A DNA stretch of 64,000 nucleotides, taken from the NCBI GenBank assembly GCA_024508675.1, contig JANINQ010000006.1:291246-355245 (forward strand). The letters are read 5' to 3'. The notes under the pieces are model-generated. The model searched no databases. It had not been told where the DNA came from and saw only the letters and a list, made by a program, of their open reading frames with translations. This DNA comes from Afipia sp. (GTDB taxonomy: Bacteria > Pseudomonadota > Alphaproteobacteria > Rhizobiales > Xanthobacteraceae). The translations under genes and the position numbers were made by a program. Of this stretch, positions 51,835 through 61,575 are shown one piece after another. The first letter of the stretch is position 1, and every line of letters starts with the position of its first letter.

Positions 51835-52893
51835 ATGGCGCGTAACATTCTGATTCTCGGAGCCTCGTACGGCTCGCTGCTTGGCACGAAGCTTCTGATG
51901 GCCGGTCACAACGTGACCCTGGTTTGCCGCAGGAACACCGCGGACCTCATCAACCGCGACGGCACCGAAGTACGCATCAAGCTGCGCGACGAGCCGACCC
52001 ATCGCTCGATCTTCTCGCGCACCCTGCCCGGCAAGCTGGATGCCACCTCGCCGGACAAGGTCGATCTGTCCCGCTACGACATGGTCGCCCTTGCGATGCA
52101 GGAGCCGCAATACACCAACCACACCATCCGCGTTCTGATGATCAAGATCGCCGCGGCGAATCTGCCCTGCCTGTCGATCATGAACATGCCGCCGCTGCCG
52201 TACCTCAAGCGCATCCCGGCGCTGGCGGACATGGACCTCGAAGAGGCCTACACCAACGCACAGGTCTGGGAACGCTTCAAGCCGGGCCTTGTCACGCTCT
52301 GCTCGCCCGATCCGCAGGCCTTCCGTCCGCCGGAAGAAGGCGCAAATGTGCTTCATGTTGGCCTGCCGACCAACTTCAAGGCTGCAACCTTCGAAGATGA
52401 AGCGCACAACAAGCTGCTGCGCGAACTGGAAGCCGACATCGATGCCGTGAAACTCGACGGTCAAGACGTGCCGGTGAAGCTGAAGGTGTTCGACTCGCTG
52501 TTCGTGCCGCTGGCAAAGTGGTCGATGCTGCTGACCGGGAACTATCGCTGCATCACCCCGACCGATCCCCGCCCGATCCGCGACGCCGTGCATGGCGACC
52601 TGAACCTCTCGAAGTCGATCTACAATCACGTCGATGCCATCGCGCGCAAGCTCGGCGCGGAAGCGGAAGATCAGGTGCCGTTCGAAAAATATGCGAAGGC
52701 CGCGGAAAGCCTGCTCAAGCCGTCGTCGGCTGCGCGCGCCGTCGCCAGCGGCGCGCCGTTCATCGAGCGCGTCGATCTGCTTGTGAAGCTGATCGCACAT
52801 CAGCTTGATATGCCGAACGCCGAGATCGATCGCACGGTGCAGATCGTGGATCAGAAGCTGAGCGAGAAAATCGTCGTCGGTGGCGGCGGCTAG
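51835..52893 (+). CDS. Ketopantoate reductase-like NAD(P)-binding protein
   Basis: 352-residue protein with a Rossmann start NILILGASYGSLLGTKLLMAGH and VCRRNTADLINRDG, the ApbA/PanE type fold. The C-terminal helical domain is present. The usual PanE catalytic Lys/Glu region is not clearly conserved, so the substrate may differ from ketopantoate. A GTG at 51829 is an alternative start. A terminator follows. Confidence 0.72.
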   Translation: MARNILILGASYGSLLGTKLLMAGHNVTLVCRRNTADLINRDGTEVRIKLRDEPTHRSIFSRTLPGKLDATSPDKVDLSRYDMVALAMQEPQYTNHTIRVLMIKIAAANLPCLSIMNMPPLPYLKRIPALADMDLEEAYTNAQVWERFKPGLVTLCSPDPQAFRPPEEGANVLHVGLPTNFKAATFEDEAHNKLLRELEADIDAVKLDGQDVPVKLKVFDSLFVPLAKWSMLLTGNYRCITPTDPRPIRDAVHGDLNLSKSIYNHVDAIARKLGAEAEDQVPFEKYAKAAESLLKPSSAARAVASGAPFIERVDLLVKLIAHQLDMPNAEIDRTVQIVDQKLSEKIVVGGGG

Positions 52894-52926
52894 TTGCCCG
52901 CCGTTTAAAACACTGATCCGAAAAAG

Positions 52927-52960
52927 CCCTTCCAGATGAATCATCTGGAAGGGTTTTTCT
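52927..52960 (+). terminator. Terminator after the PanE-like gene
   Basis: A perfect 13-base stem CCCTTCCAGATGA with complement, then TTTTTCTTTT. Confidence 0.95.
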
Positions 52961-53072
52961 TTTGCCGTCCCGTCAATGACGCAACCCTGCTCATGCCTAT
53001 CAAGCAGCGCGCCCGTGCGTTATGACTTTCGCGCAGGAAATGTCGAAGAAACATCCACGGGAGAAACTTTGT

Positions 53073-54350
<1,278 letters not shown>

Positions 54351-54379
54351 GCCGAAGCCCAAAAACGCATCGAAAAGAA

Positions 54380-54409
54380 AAAAGCCGCCCCGAAAGGAGC
54401 GGCTTTTTA
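54380..54409 (+). terminator. Terminator after the acyl-CoA dehydrogenase
   Basis: AAAAGCCGC / GCGGCTTTT stem with GAAA loop and one internal mismatch, then T run. It may also serve the convergent tRNA on the minus strand. Confidence 0.9.
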
Positions 54410-54427
54410 GCTGATAATTCAGCAACT

Positions 54428-54504
<77 letters not shown>

Positions 54505-54821
54505 ATAAACCGGTGCAAACCTTCAAAGGCAGACGGACGACAGGTCAACGCCAAAGGCGTCGTTCCAACCCGTCCGGAGGCGAGAGAAGGCAACCAGGGC
54601 AAGGCCCGTGGTGCGAGGCGTATGTACCAACGACATCCCGCTTTGGAAAGGCCTGCGGGCGATCTTTTTCACGATTTTATGACGCCTCTCCAAGGGCCTG
54701 ATCTGGAGGCATTTTTGCTGGCCGGACTTGCCAACGAGGCTTTGAGCGATCAGCCTTCGGCCCAATAATGTCCGGTCTTTGGAACCGGCTGCGGGAGCCA
54801 AGGGAAATCCCAAGGAAAGCC

Positions 54822-56252
54822 ATGAACCAGATCGTCAGAAATTCCGCCGCAGGCAGCATCGAGGACGTATTCCAGCGTGCAACAGTCCTGTCGCGGGCGG
54901 CAGAGCCCACCCTTGCCGAGCGGCGCGACCGGCTCGCCCGGCTCCGGGCGCTGGTGGTGGATAACGAAACCCGGTTCGACGAGGCGATCTCGGCGGACTT
55001 CGGCAACCGCTCAAAAACGGAAACCCTGATCGCGGAAACGCTGTTCGTGCTCGCGGAGATCAAGCACGCGACGAAGAATCTCAGCCGCTGGATGGCGCCG
55101 AAACATGTCGCCACCGAACTCCAATACTTCCCGGCGAAGAACAGGCTGCTGCCGCAGCCGCTCGGCGTGGTCGGCATTATCGCGCCCTGGAATTACCCGC
55201 TGCAACTGACGCTCGCGCCCGCGGTCGCAGCCATCGCCGCCGGCAATCGCGTCATGATCAAGCCGAGCGAGCTGGTGCCGCAATTCTCCGCGCTGCTGCA
55301 GAAGCTGATCGCGGAAAAATTCGATGACGCCGAACTGATGGTCACCGGCATCGACGGCGATATTTCCGAGCGGTTCGCGACGCTCCCGTTCGATCACCTG
55401 ATCTTCACCGGCTCAACTCGCGTCGGGCGGCTTGTCGCCGAAGCCGCGGGCCGCAACCTGACGCCGGTGACGCTCGAGCTGGGCGGCAAGTCGCCCGCCA
55501 TTATCGACCGCTCCGCCGATATTGCGGAAGCCGCCGAACGCATCGTCTACGGCAAGCTAATGAATGCCGGACAAACCTGCATCGCGCCGGACTATGTGCT
55601 GATCGCGCCGAGCGCCATGGACGAGTTCGTCTCCAAGGCGAACAGCGCAGTCGTGCGGATGTTCGGCACCAGTCCCGACAACAAGGACTACACTTCCATC
55701 GTGTCGGACAAACACTACGCGCGGCTGGAAAGCCTCGTGCAGGACGCCGCAGCGCGTGGCGCCAGGATCGTACAGCCGGCCAGCGCAGACAATCCAGCAT
55801 GGAAATCGAAACGCAAATTCCCGCCGACGTTCGTCAGCGGTGCGACCACAGACATGAAGGTAATGCAGGAGGAAATTTTCGGACCTATCCTGCCGGTGTT
55901 CGCGTGTGAGAATACCGATGCGGCCATCACCCATATCAATGCCAATGATCGTCCGCTGGCGCTCTACTGGTTCGGCAAGGATGACGCGGCACGTGACCGG
56001 GTTCTGGCACGCACCGTGTCCGGCGGCGTCACCATCAACGACTGCCTGTTTCACTTCGTGCAGGCCAACCAGCCGATGGGCGGCGTCGGCGCGTCCGGCA
56101 TCGGCGCCTATCATGGCGAATGGGGCTTCCGCACCCTGAGCAAGATGAAGCCGGTGTTCTATCGCTCGCCCTTCAACCGGCTCGCCGATCTCTATCCGCC
56201 CTATGGCAGCAAGATCGCGCGCCTGATCAAGCTGCTGCGTTTCATGTCGTAA
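54822..56252 (+). CDS. Coniferyl aldehyde dehydrogenase-type ALDH
   Basis: 476-residue NAD(P)-dependent aldehyde dehydrogenase. The nucleophile is Cys in NAGQTCIAPDYVL, with GVVGIIAPWNYPLQLTLAP, the glycine motif FTGSTRVGRLV, and Glu in LELGGKSPAII. The sequence resembles coniferyl-aldehyde dehydrogenases of lignin catabolism and their fatty-aldehyde relatives; the substrate is inferred. The C-terminal hydrophobic end (YGSKIARLIKLLRF) is also family-like. AAGGAAAG precedes the ATG at 54822. A GMC oxidoreductase follows after 71 bases. Confidence 0.88.
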   Translation: MNQIVRNSAAGSIEDVFQRATVLSRAAEPTLAERRDRLARLRALVVDNETRFDEAISADFGNRSKTETLIAETLFVLAEIKHATKNLSRWMAPKHVATELQYFPAKNRLLPQPLGVVGIIAPWNYPLQLTLAPAVAAIAAGNRVMIKPSELVPQFSALLQKLIAEKFDDAELMVTGIDGDISERFATLPFDHLIFTGSTRVGRLVAEAAGRNLTPVTLELGGKSPAIIDRSADIAEAAERIVYGKLMNAGQTCIAPDYVLIAPSAMDEFVSKANSAVVRMFGTSPDNKDYTSIVSDKHYARLESLVQDAAARGARIVQPASADNPAWKSKRKFPPTFVSGATTDMKVMQEEIFGPILPVFACENTDAAITHINANDRPLALYWFGKDDAARDRVLARTVSGGVTINDCLFHFVQANQPMGGVGASGIGAYHGEWGFRTLSKMKPVFYRSPFNRLADLYPPYGSKIARLIKLLRFMS

Positions 56253-56323
56253 TCATTTGGGATCGATACGACCGGCATCAATGCCGGCGTCAAAACACTG
56301 ACTTAAAATAGGGCCTTGGGGAA

Positions 56324-57937
56324 ATGACGATGGCGGACACGTTCGATTACGTGGTTGTGGGCGCAGGCTCCGGAGGCTGCGCGGTTGCGAGCCGATTGTC
56401 GGAAGACCCCAACGTCTCGGTCGCGCTGCTGGAAGCAGGCGGCAACAATGACAACTGGGTCGTCACCACGCCGGGCGCGTTGATTTTCATGGTGTCCGGC
56501 CCGGTCAACAACTGGGCGTTCGAAACGGTACCGCAGCCCGGCCTTAACGGCCGCAAGGGCTATCAGCCGCGCGGCAAGGGTCTCGGCGGATCGTCGGCGA
56601 TCAACGCCATGTGCTACATCCGCGGCCACAAGGCCGACTACGACCGCTGGGCCGCGATGGGCAATGCCGGCTGGTCATATGCGGACGTGCTGCCTTACTT
56701 CAAACGCTCCGAGGACAACAGCGAACTCGACGGCGTCTATCACGGCAAGGGCGGCCCGCTCAGTGTCACGAAACTGCAAACCGACAATCCGGTTCAGGAG
56801 ATTTATCTGCAGGCCGCGCGCGAGGCGCAATTCCGCATCAACGAAGATTTCAACGGCGAGGAACAGGAAGGTCTCGGCGTTTATCAGGTGACGCAGAAGA
56901 ACGGCGAGCGCTGGAGCGCCGCGCGCGGTTACGTTCATCCATTCATCGGAACGCGCAAGAATCTGCACGTGATCACCGGCGCACACGCAACCCGCATCCT
57001 GTTCGACGGCAAGCGCGCGACCGGCATCGAATATCGTCAGGGCAAGGAGACCAGGCGGGTCATCGCGCGCCGGGAAACCATTCTCGGCCTCGGCGCTTTC
57101 CAGACGCCGCAACTCCTGATGCTGTCCGGCATCGGCGACCGGGATGAACTCGCCAGACACGGCATCGCCCCGGTTCATCACCTGCCCGGCGTCGGCAAGA
57201 ATCTGCACGATCATCCGGATTTCGTTTTCGGCTTCCGCTCCGACAGTCCGAACTTCACCGGACTGACCTTCCCGGGCATCGGGCGCATCCTGAAATCAAT
57301 TTTCCAGTACCGGCGCGAGCGCCGCGGCCCGATGACCTCGAATATCGCCGAATGCGGCGGCTTCCTCAAAACCCGGCCAGATCTGGATTTGCCGGACATT
57401 CAATTGCACTTCTGCATGGCAGTGGTGAACAACCACGGCCGCACGCCGTTCTTCGGCAACGGATTCTCCTGTCACGTCTGCCTGCTGCGGCCGAAAAGCC
57501 GCGGCAGCGTGTGGCTGCAGAGCGCAGACCCGATGCAGCCGCCCGCGATCGATCCGAACTTCTTCGGCGATCCGGCCGATCTCGAAGCCATGGTCGCGGG
57601 CTTCAAGACAACCAGACGCCTGCTCGATGCGCCCGCCCTGAAAGCGATCCAGACCGCCGATGCCTTCACCTCCGGCGTCGAGTCCGATGAGCAGATTCGC
57701 GACGCCCTGCGCGCAAGAACCGACACGGTCTATCACCCGGTCGGCACCTGCAAGATGGGCGTCAACGATCCGATGGCCGTGGTCGACCCGGCGCTGAAGG
57801 TTTACGGTGTCGAGGGCCTGCGCATCGCGGATGCCTCGATCATGCCCGACATCATCGGCGGCAACACCAACGCACCCACGATCATGATCGGCGAAAAGGC
57901 CGCCGACATGATCAGGGCAGAGATGCGCGTTCACTGA
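56324..57937 (+). CDS. GMC oxidoreductase (alcohol/choline dehydrogenase-like)
   Basis: 537-residue flavoprotein. The FAD motif is VVVGAGSGGCAVASRLSEDP at residues 9-28. GMC signatures follow: PRGKGLGGSSAINAMCYIRG and GAFQTPQLLMLSGIG. The active-site His is in TVYHPVGTCKMG, and ASIMPDIIGGNTNAP is the C-terminal motif. It oxidises a primary or secondary alcohol; the adjacent aldehyde dehydrogenase could take the product onward. GGGGAA precedes the start. Sequential alcohol-to-acid oxidation is inferred. Confidence 0.92.
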   Translation: MTMADTFDYVVVGAGSGGCAVASRLSEDPNVSVALLEAGGNNDNWVVTTPGALIFMVSGPVNNWAFETVPQPGLNGRKGYQPRGKGLGGSSAINAMCYIRGHKADYDRWAAMGNAGWSYADVLPYFKRSEDNSELDGVYHGKGGPLSVTKLQTDNPVQEIYLQAAREAQFRINEDFNGEEQEGLGVYQVTQKNGERWSAARGYVHPFIGTRKNLHVITGAHATRILFDGKRATGIEYRQGKETRRVIARRETILGLGAFQTPQLLMLSGIGDRDELARHGIAPVHHLPGVGKNLHDHPDFVFGFRSDSPNFTGLTFPGIGRILKSIFQYRRERRGPMTSNIAECGGFLKTRPDLDLPDIQLHFCMAVVNNHGRTPFFGNGFSCHVCLLRPKSRGSVWLQSADPMQPPAIDPNFFGDPADLEAMVAGFKTTRRLLDAPALKAIQTADAFTSGVESDEQIRDALRARTDTVYHPVGTCKMGVNDPMAVVDPALKVYGVEGLRIADASIMPDIIGGNTNAPTIMIGEKAADMIRAEMRVH

Positions 57938-58034
57938 TTGCGCCCGGTGCACGGATGAGGCAAGACGCTATCCGGAACGGCAAAGGTCCGATGATTGGGC
58001 CTGACAAGAAAACATAACGAAAAGGGAATGATCC

Positions 58035-58820
58035 ATGGATCTCGGAATTTCAGGACGGCGTGCAATCGTCTGCGCAGCGAGCAAGGGACTGGGACGTGCC
58101 TGCGCCATCGCGCTCGCCAATGAGGGCGTCCATGTCACCATCACGGCGCGCGGCGCGGAAGCGCTAGGCAAGACAGCCGCGCACATCCGCAAGCTCAATC
58201 CCAACGTGACGGTGACGGAAGTGGTCGGCGACATCACCACACCGGAAGGCCGCGAAGCCGCGCTCAAGGCCTGCCCCGATCCGGACATCCTGATCAACAA
58301 TGCCGGCGGTCCGCCGCCTGGCGATTTCCGCAACTGGACCCGCGACGACTGGATCAAGGCCATCGACGCCAACATGCTGACCCCGATCGAACTCATCAAG
58401 GCGACGGTCGACGGCATGATGGCCCGCAAGTTCGGCCGCATCGTCAACATCACCTCCGCCGCAGTGAAGGCTCCGATCGACATTCTGGGCCTGTCGAACG
58501 GCGCACGGAGCGGCCTCACCGGCTTTGTCGCCGGCCTCGCCCGCAAGACGGTGATCAACAACGTCACCATCAACGGCCTGCTGCCTGGCCCGTTCGATAC
58601 GGACCGCGTACGCGGCCCGATGCTCGAAGCAGCCGCGAAGGCGCAGGGCATTTCGCCCGATGAAGTCCTCAAGCAGCGCATGAGGGCGAATCCAGCAGGC
58701 CGCTTCGGCGATCCGGAAGAGTTCGGCCTCGCCTGTGCGTTCCTCTGCGGCGCGAAGTCCGGCTTCATCACCGGCCAGAACCTGCTGATGGACGGCGGCG
58801 CCTATCCCGGCACGATGTAA
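58035..58820 (+). CDS. SDR-family protein with altered catalytic motif
   Basis: 261-residue Rossmann protein of the classical SDR length. The nucleotide motif is ASKGLGRACAIALANEG. NNAGG and the C-terminal GFITGQNLLMDGGAYPG are normal. The catalytic YxxxK is replaced: the segment LGLSNGARSGLTGF aligns so that Tyr becomes Ser and Lys becomes Arg. It may lack ordinary dehydrogenase activity. AAAGGGAA precedes the ATG. It lies between the GMC and MBL genes. Confidence 0.82.
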   Translation: MDLGISGRRAIVCAASKGLGRACAIALANEGVHVTITARGAEALGKTAAHIRKLNPNVTVTEVVGDITTPEGREAALKACPDPDILINNAGGPPPGDFRNWTRDDWIKAIDANMLTPIELIKATVDGMMARKFGRIVNITSAAVKAPIDILGLSNGARSGLTGFVAGLARKTVINNVTINGLLPGPFDTDRVRGPMLEAAAKAQGISPDEVLKQRMRANPAGRFGDPEEFGLACAFLCGAKSGFITGQNLLMDGGAYPGTM

Positions 58821-58905
58821 GCGCAACGCGCCGCCATCGCACAACAGCAGCCTTCGGGTGCAAACCCGAGGGCACGGTATGACAGAACGACCGGGAGCCG
58901 ACTGA

Positions 58906-59763
58906 ATGCAATGGACTGTGGGCCGCGTCAAAATCACCAACGTCCTGGAAATCGGCGCCACAGGCGGCACGCGATTCATTCTCCCGCAGGCGACACCGCA
59001 GGAAGCCCAGAAAATGCCCTGGCTAGTGCCGCATTACGCCAATGCGGAAGGCCGCCTCCGGCTTAACGTCCAGTCCTGGATCGTGGAAACGCCGACAAAC
59101 AGGATCATCGTCGACACCTGCATCGGCAACGACAAGACCAATCGCTCGGTGCCCGCATGGAATGGATTGAACAAGCCGTTCCTGAACGATCTCGCTGCTG
59201 CCGGCTATCCCGCTGACACCATCGACACGGTGATCTGCACCCACCTTCATATCGATCATGTCGGCTGGAATACGAAGCTGGTCGACGGCAAGTGGGTGCC
59301 GACATTCACAAACGCCCGCTATCTGTTCGGCAAGACCGAATACGACCATTGGGCCGCGCACAGTCCGGAAGGCGAGCACAAGGCCGTGTTCGAGGATTCA
59401 GTCCAGCCGATTGTCGATGCCGGATATGCGGACCTGATCGGCAGCGATCATCGCATTGGCGACGAGGTCTCCCTGATCGCAACGCCGGGACACAGCCCCG
59501 GTCACATGAGCATTCTGGTCACGTCCGACGGCCAGCAGGCGCTGCTGACCGGCGATGTCGCGCACCATCCCTGCCAGATGGCTCATCTGGACTGGTCATC
59601 GACGGCGGATTCCGATCCGGTCCAGTCCATCGAGGCCCGGAAAATGCTGTTTTCACGCTTTGCGGACACGCCCAAGCTGGTCTTTGGCGGCCACTACGAT
59701 CCCGGACACATTGTGCGCGACGGCGACGCTTTCCGGCTGATCGCGGCTGCAAAACCCACCTGA
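58906..59763 (+). CDS. MBL-fold metallo-hydrolase
   Basis: 285-residue metallo-beta-lactamase-fold enzyme. The zinc motif HLHIDHVGWN is near residue 110, and ATPGHSPGHMSIL and LTGDVAHH give further ligands. Members of this branch are lactonases or related hydrolases. The final ligand His is probably in FGGHYDPGHIV. The substrate is unknown. It closes the SDR-MBL stretch; paired palindromic repeats begin four bases after its stop. Confidence 0.88.
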   Translation: MQWTVGRVKITNVLEIGATGGTRFILPQATPQEAQKMPWLVPHYANAEGRLRLNVQSWIVETPTNRIIVDTCIGNDKTNRSVPAWNGLNKPFLNDLAAAGYPADTIDTVICTHLHIDHVGWNTKLVDGKWVPTFTNARYLFGKTEYDHWAAHSPEGEHKAVFEDSVQPIVDAGYADLIGSDHRIGDEVSLIATPGHSPGHMSILVTSDGQQALLTGDVAHHPCQMAHLDWSSTADSDPVQSIEARKMLFSRFADTPKLVFGGHYDPGHIVRDGDAFRLIAAAKPT

Positions 59764-59767
59764 AAAT

Positions 59768-59951
59768 GAGCGCGCTGCACAATGCCCTAGTGTGGTGGTT
59801 CGCAAGTCCGCATCTTTCCTACAGCGAGCACTATTGCGGACTTACGAACCAAAACCACACTAGAGTTGTATTTTTCTAGTGTCCTTTTGAATCCGAAGTT
59901 CGCCCCGGAGCGCGCTGCACAATGGAGCGAACTTCGGATTCAGGACACTAG
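59768..59951. repeat. Two adjacent CTAG-ended palindromic elements with a 17-base direct repeat
   Basis: Element 1 has arms 59787-59812 and 59835-59863, both ending in CTAGTGTGG / CCACACTAG. Element 2 has arms 59876-59903 and 59927-59951, ending CTAGTGTCC / GGACACTAG. In each, the inner-facing arm carries an extra TTT/AAA. A direct repeat GAGCGCGCTGCACAATG is found at 59768-59784 and again at 59908-59924. They form a MITE-like or REP-like pair in the spacer before the FAH gene. No open frame is inside. Confidence 0.8.
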
Positions 59952-60029
59952 AGGTTGAATTTCCCCGCGCCCTGTCGCATGAAACATCCGACGAATGAAA
60001 TATCTGGCAAGAACGAAAAGGAACTGCCC

Positions 60030-60872
60030 ATGAAACTGGTTCGTTACGGCGCCGCTGGTCAGGAAAAGCCCGGACTGCTCGACCGCTCCGGCCGCATCCG
60101 CGACCTCTCCGCTCTGGTGAAGGACATCAACGGCGACGCGCTCTCGCCCGCCGCCCTCGCCAAGATCGCCGCCGTCGATCCGGCCTCGCTGCCACTGGTG
60201 GACGGCAATCCGCGCCTCGGCTCGCCGGTCACCGGCATCACCAAGTTCGTCGCCATCGGCCTGAACTATGCCGACCACGCCGCTGAAGCCGGCATGGCGA
60301 TCCCGTCCGAGCCCATCGTGTTCCTGAAGGCCAACACCAGCCTGTGCGGCCCGAACGACAATGTCGAGAAGCCGCGCGAGTCCACCAAGCTGGACTGGGA
60401 AGTCGAACTCGCCATCATCATCGGCACCAAGGCCAAGTATGTCACCGAGGCCGACGCACTGAAGCATGTCGCCGGCTACGCGGTCTGCAACGACGTCTCG
60501 GAGCGCTACTTCCAGATCGAGCGCGGCGGTCAGTGGACCAAGGGTAAATCGCACGACACCTTCGGCCCCGTCGGTCCGTGGCTTGTCACCGCCGATGAAA
60601 TCGCGGACGTGCACAAGCTCGGCATGTGGCTCGACGTCAACGGCACGCGCTGCCAGACCGGCTCGACCGCGACCATGATCTTCAACGTGCCGAAGATCAT
60701 CTCCTATGTCTCCGGCCTGATGACCCTGTATCCAGGCGACATCATCACCACCGGCACCCCGCCCGGCGTCGGCATGGGCATGAAGCCGCAGAAGTTCCTC
60801 AACGTCGGCGACGTCGTCACCCTCGGCATCGATGGCCTCGGTGCGCAGCGTCAGGAAATCGTCGCGGCCTGA
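60030..60872 (+). CDS. Fumarylacetoacetate hydrolase family enzyme
   Basis: 280-residue protein of the FAH superfamily (hydratases, isomerases, acylpyruvases). It has FVAIGLNYADHAAEAGM, the acidic metal motif WEVELAIIIGTKAKYV, and GYAVCNDVSERYFQIE. TGTPPGVGMGMKP is the C-terminal signature. The reaction, such as hydrolysis of a beta-diketo acid or 2-keto-4-pentenoate type hydration, cannot be fixed. The ATG at 60030 is chosen; upstream in-frame ATGs at 59955 and 59979 lie just after the palindromic elements. GST follows after 71 bases. Confidence 0.9.
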   Translation: MKLVRYGAAGQEKPGLLDRSGRIRDLSALVKDINGDALSPAALAKIAAVDPASLPLVDGNPRLGSPVTGITKFVAIGLNYADHAAEAGMAIPSEPIVFLKANTSLCGPNDNVEKPRESTKLDWEVELAIIIGTKAKYVTEADALKHVAGYAVCNDVSERYFQIERGGQWTKGKSHDTFGPVGPWLVTADEIADVHKLGMWLDVNGTRCQTGSTATMIFNVPKIISYVSGLMTLYPGDIITTGTPPGVGMGMKPQKFLNVGDVVTLGIDGLGAQRQEIVAA

Positions 60873-60943
60873 GCCGCGTTCACTTCAGGCTCCGGCGTTC
60901 GCGCCGGAGCCTGCGCTCCCGTTCCCTCATTCAGGACCACTCC

Positions 60944-61564
60944 ATGAAACTCGCCTATTCGCTGGCATCGCCGTTTGCCCGCAAGATCCGCATCGCGGCC
61001 ATGGAGCTTGGCCTGTTCGACAAGATCGAGTTCATCGTTCCGATCAAGGCTGTTCCGGTCACTGAAAACGAAGAGTACGTGCGCAACGTCTCTCCCTTGC
61101 GGAAAATTCCGGCGCTGATCCTCGACAGCGGTCAGGTGATCGTCGATTCCTACGTGATCGCGGAATATCTCGACGAACTCGCCGGCGGAGGAAAGCTGAT
61201 CCCCGCTTCCGGACCCGCGAAATGGCAGGTCAAGACCGACCATTCCATCCTGCAGGGCATGCTCGACGCGCTGCTGCTGTGCCGCTATGAGAAGATGCTG
61301 CGGCCGCCAGAATTTCTCTGGGCCGGATGGGCGGACGACCAGTTCAAGCGCGCATGGGATGGTCTGGCGCGTTACGAAGCGCATCCCGATGTGCTGACCC
61401 GCCCGCTGGACATTGTGCAGATCGGCATCGTCTGCGTGCTGGGCTATCTCGACTTCCGCTTTCCCGATTGCGGCTGGCGCAAGGCGTTTCCGAAGCTCGA
61501 CGTGTTTCATGAGAAGATGATGCAGCGCGAGTCTGTGAAAACCACCCTTCCGCCACCGGCCTGA
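60944..61564 (+). CDS. Glutathione S-transferase family protein
   Basis: 206-residue protein. The thioredoxin-like N-terminal domain (residues 1-80) has SLASPFARKIRIAAMELG, with Ser at the usual catalytic position, and RKIPALILDSGQVIVDSYVI, which is the conserved cis-Pro and Ser-containing glutathione-binding part. The C-terminal helical domain is standard. The role in the cluster may be detoxification or isomerisation; this is inferred. It is 71 bases downstream of the FAH-family gene. Confidence 0.88.
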   Translation: MKLAYSLASPFARKIRIAAMELGLFDKIEFIVPIKAVPVTENEEYVRNVSPLRKIPALILDSGQVIVDSYVIAEYLDELAGGGKLIPASGPAKWQVKTDHSILQGMLDALLLCRYEKMLRPPEFLWAGWADDQFKRAWDGLARYEAHPDVLTRPLDIVQIGIVCVLGYLDFRFPDCGWRKAFPKLDVFHEKMMQRESVKTTLPPPA

Positions 61565-61575
61565 TCGGTTGAGCG

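Noticed and set aside
54505..54821. Possible minus-strand gene of 96 codons (54523-54813)
   Set aside because: No ribosome site, no domain, and composition like non-coding DNA next to a tRNA.
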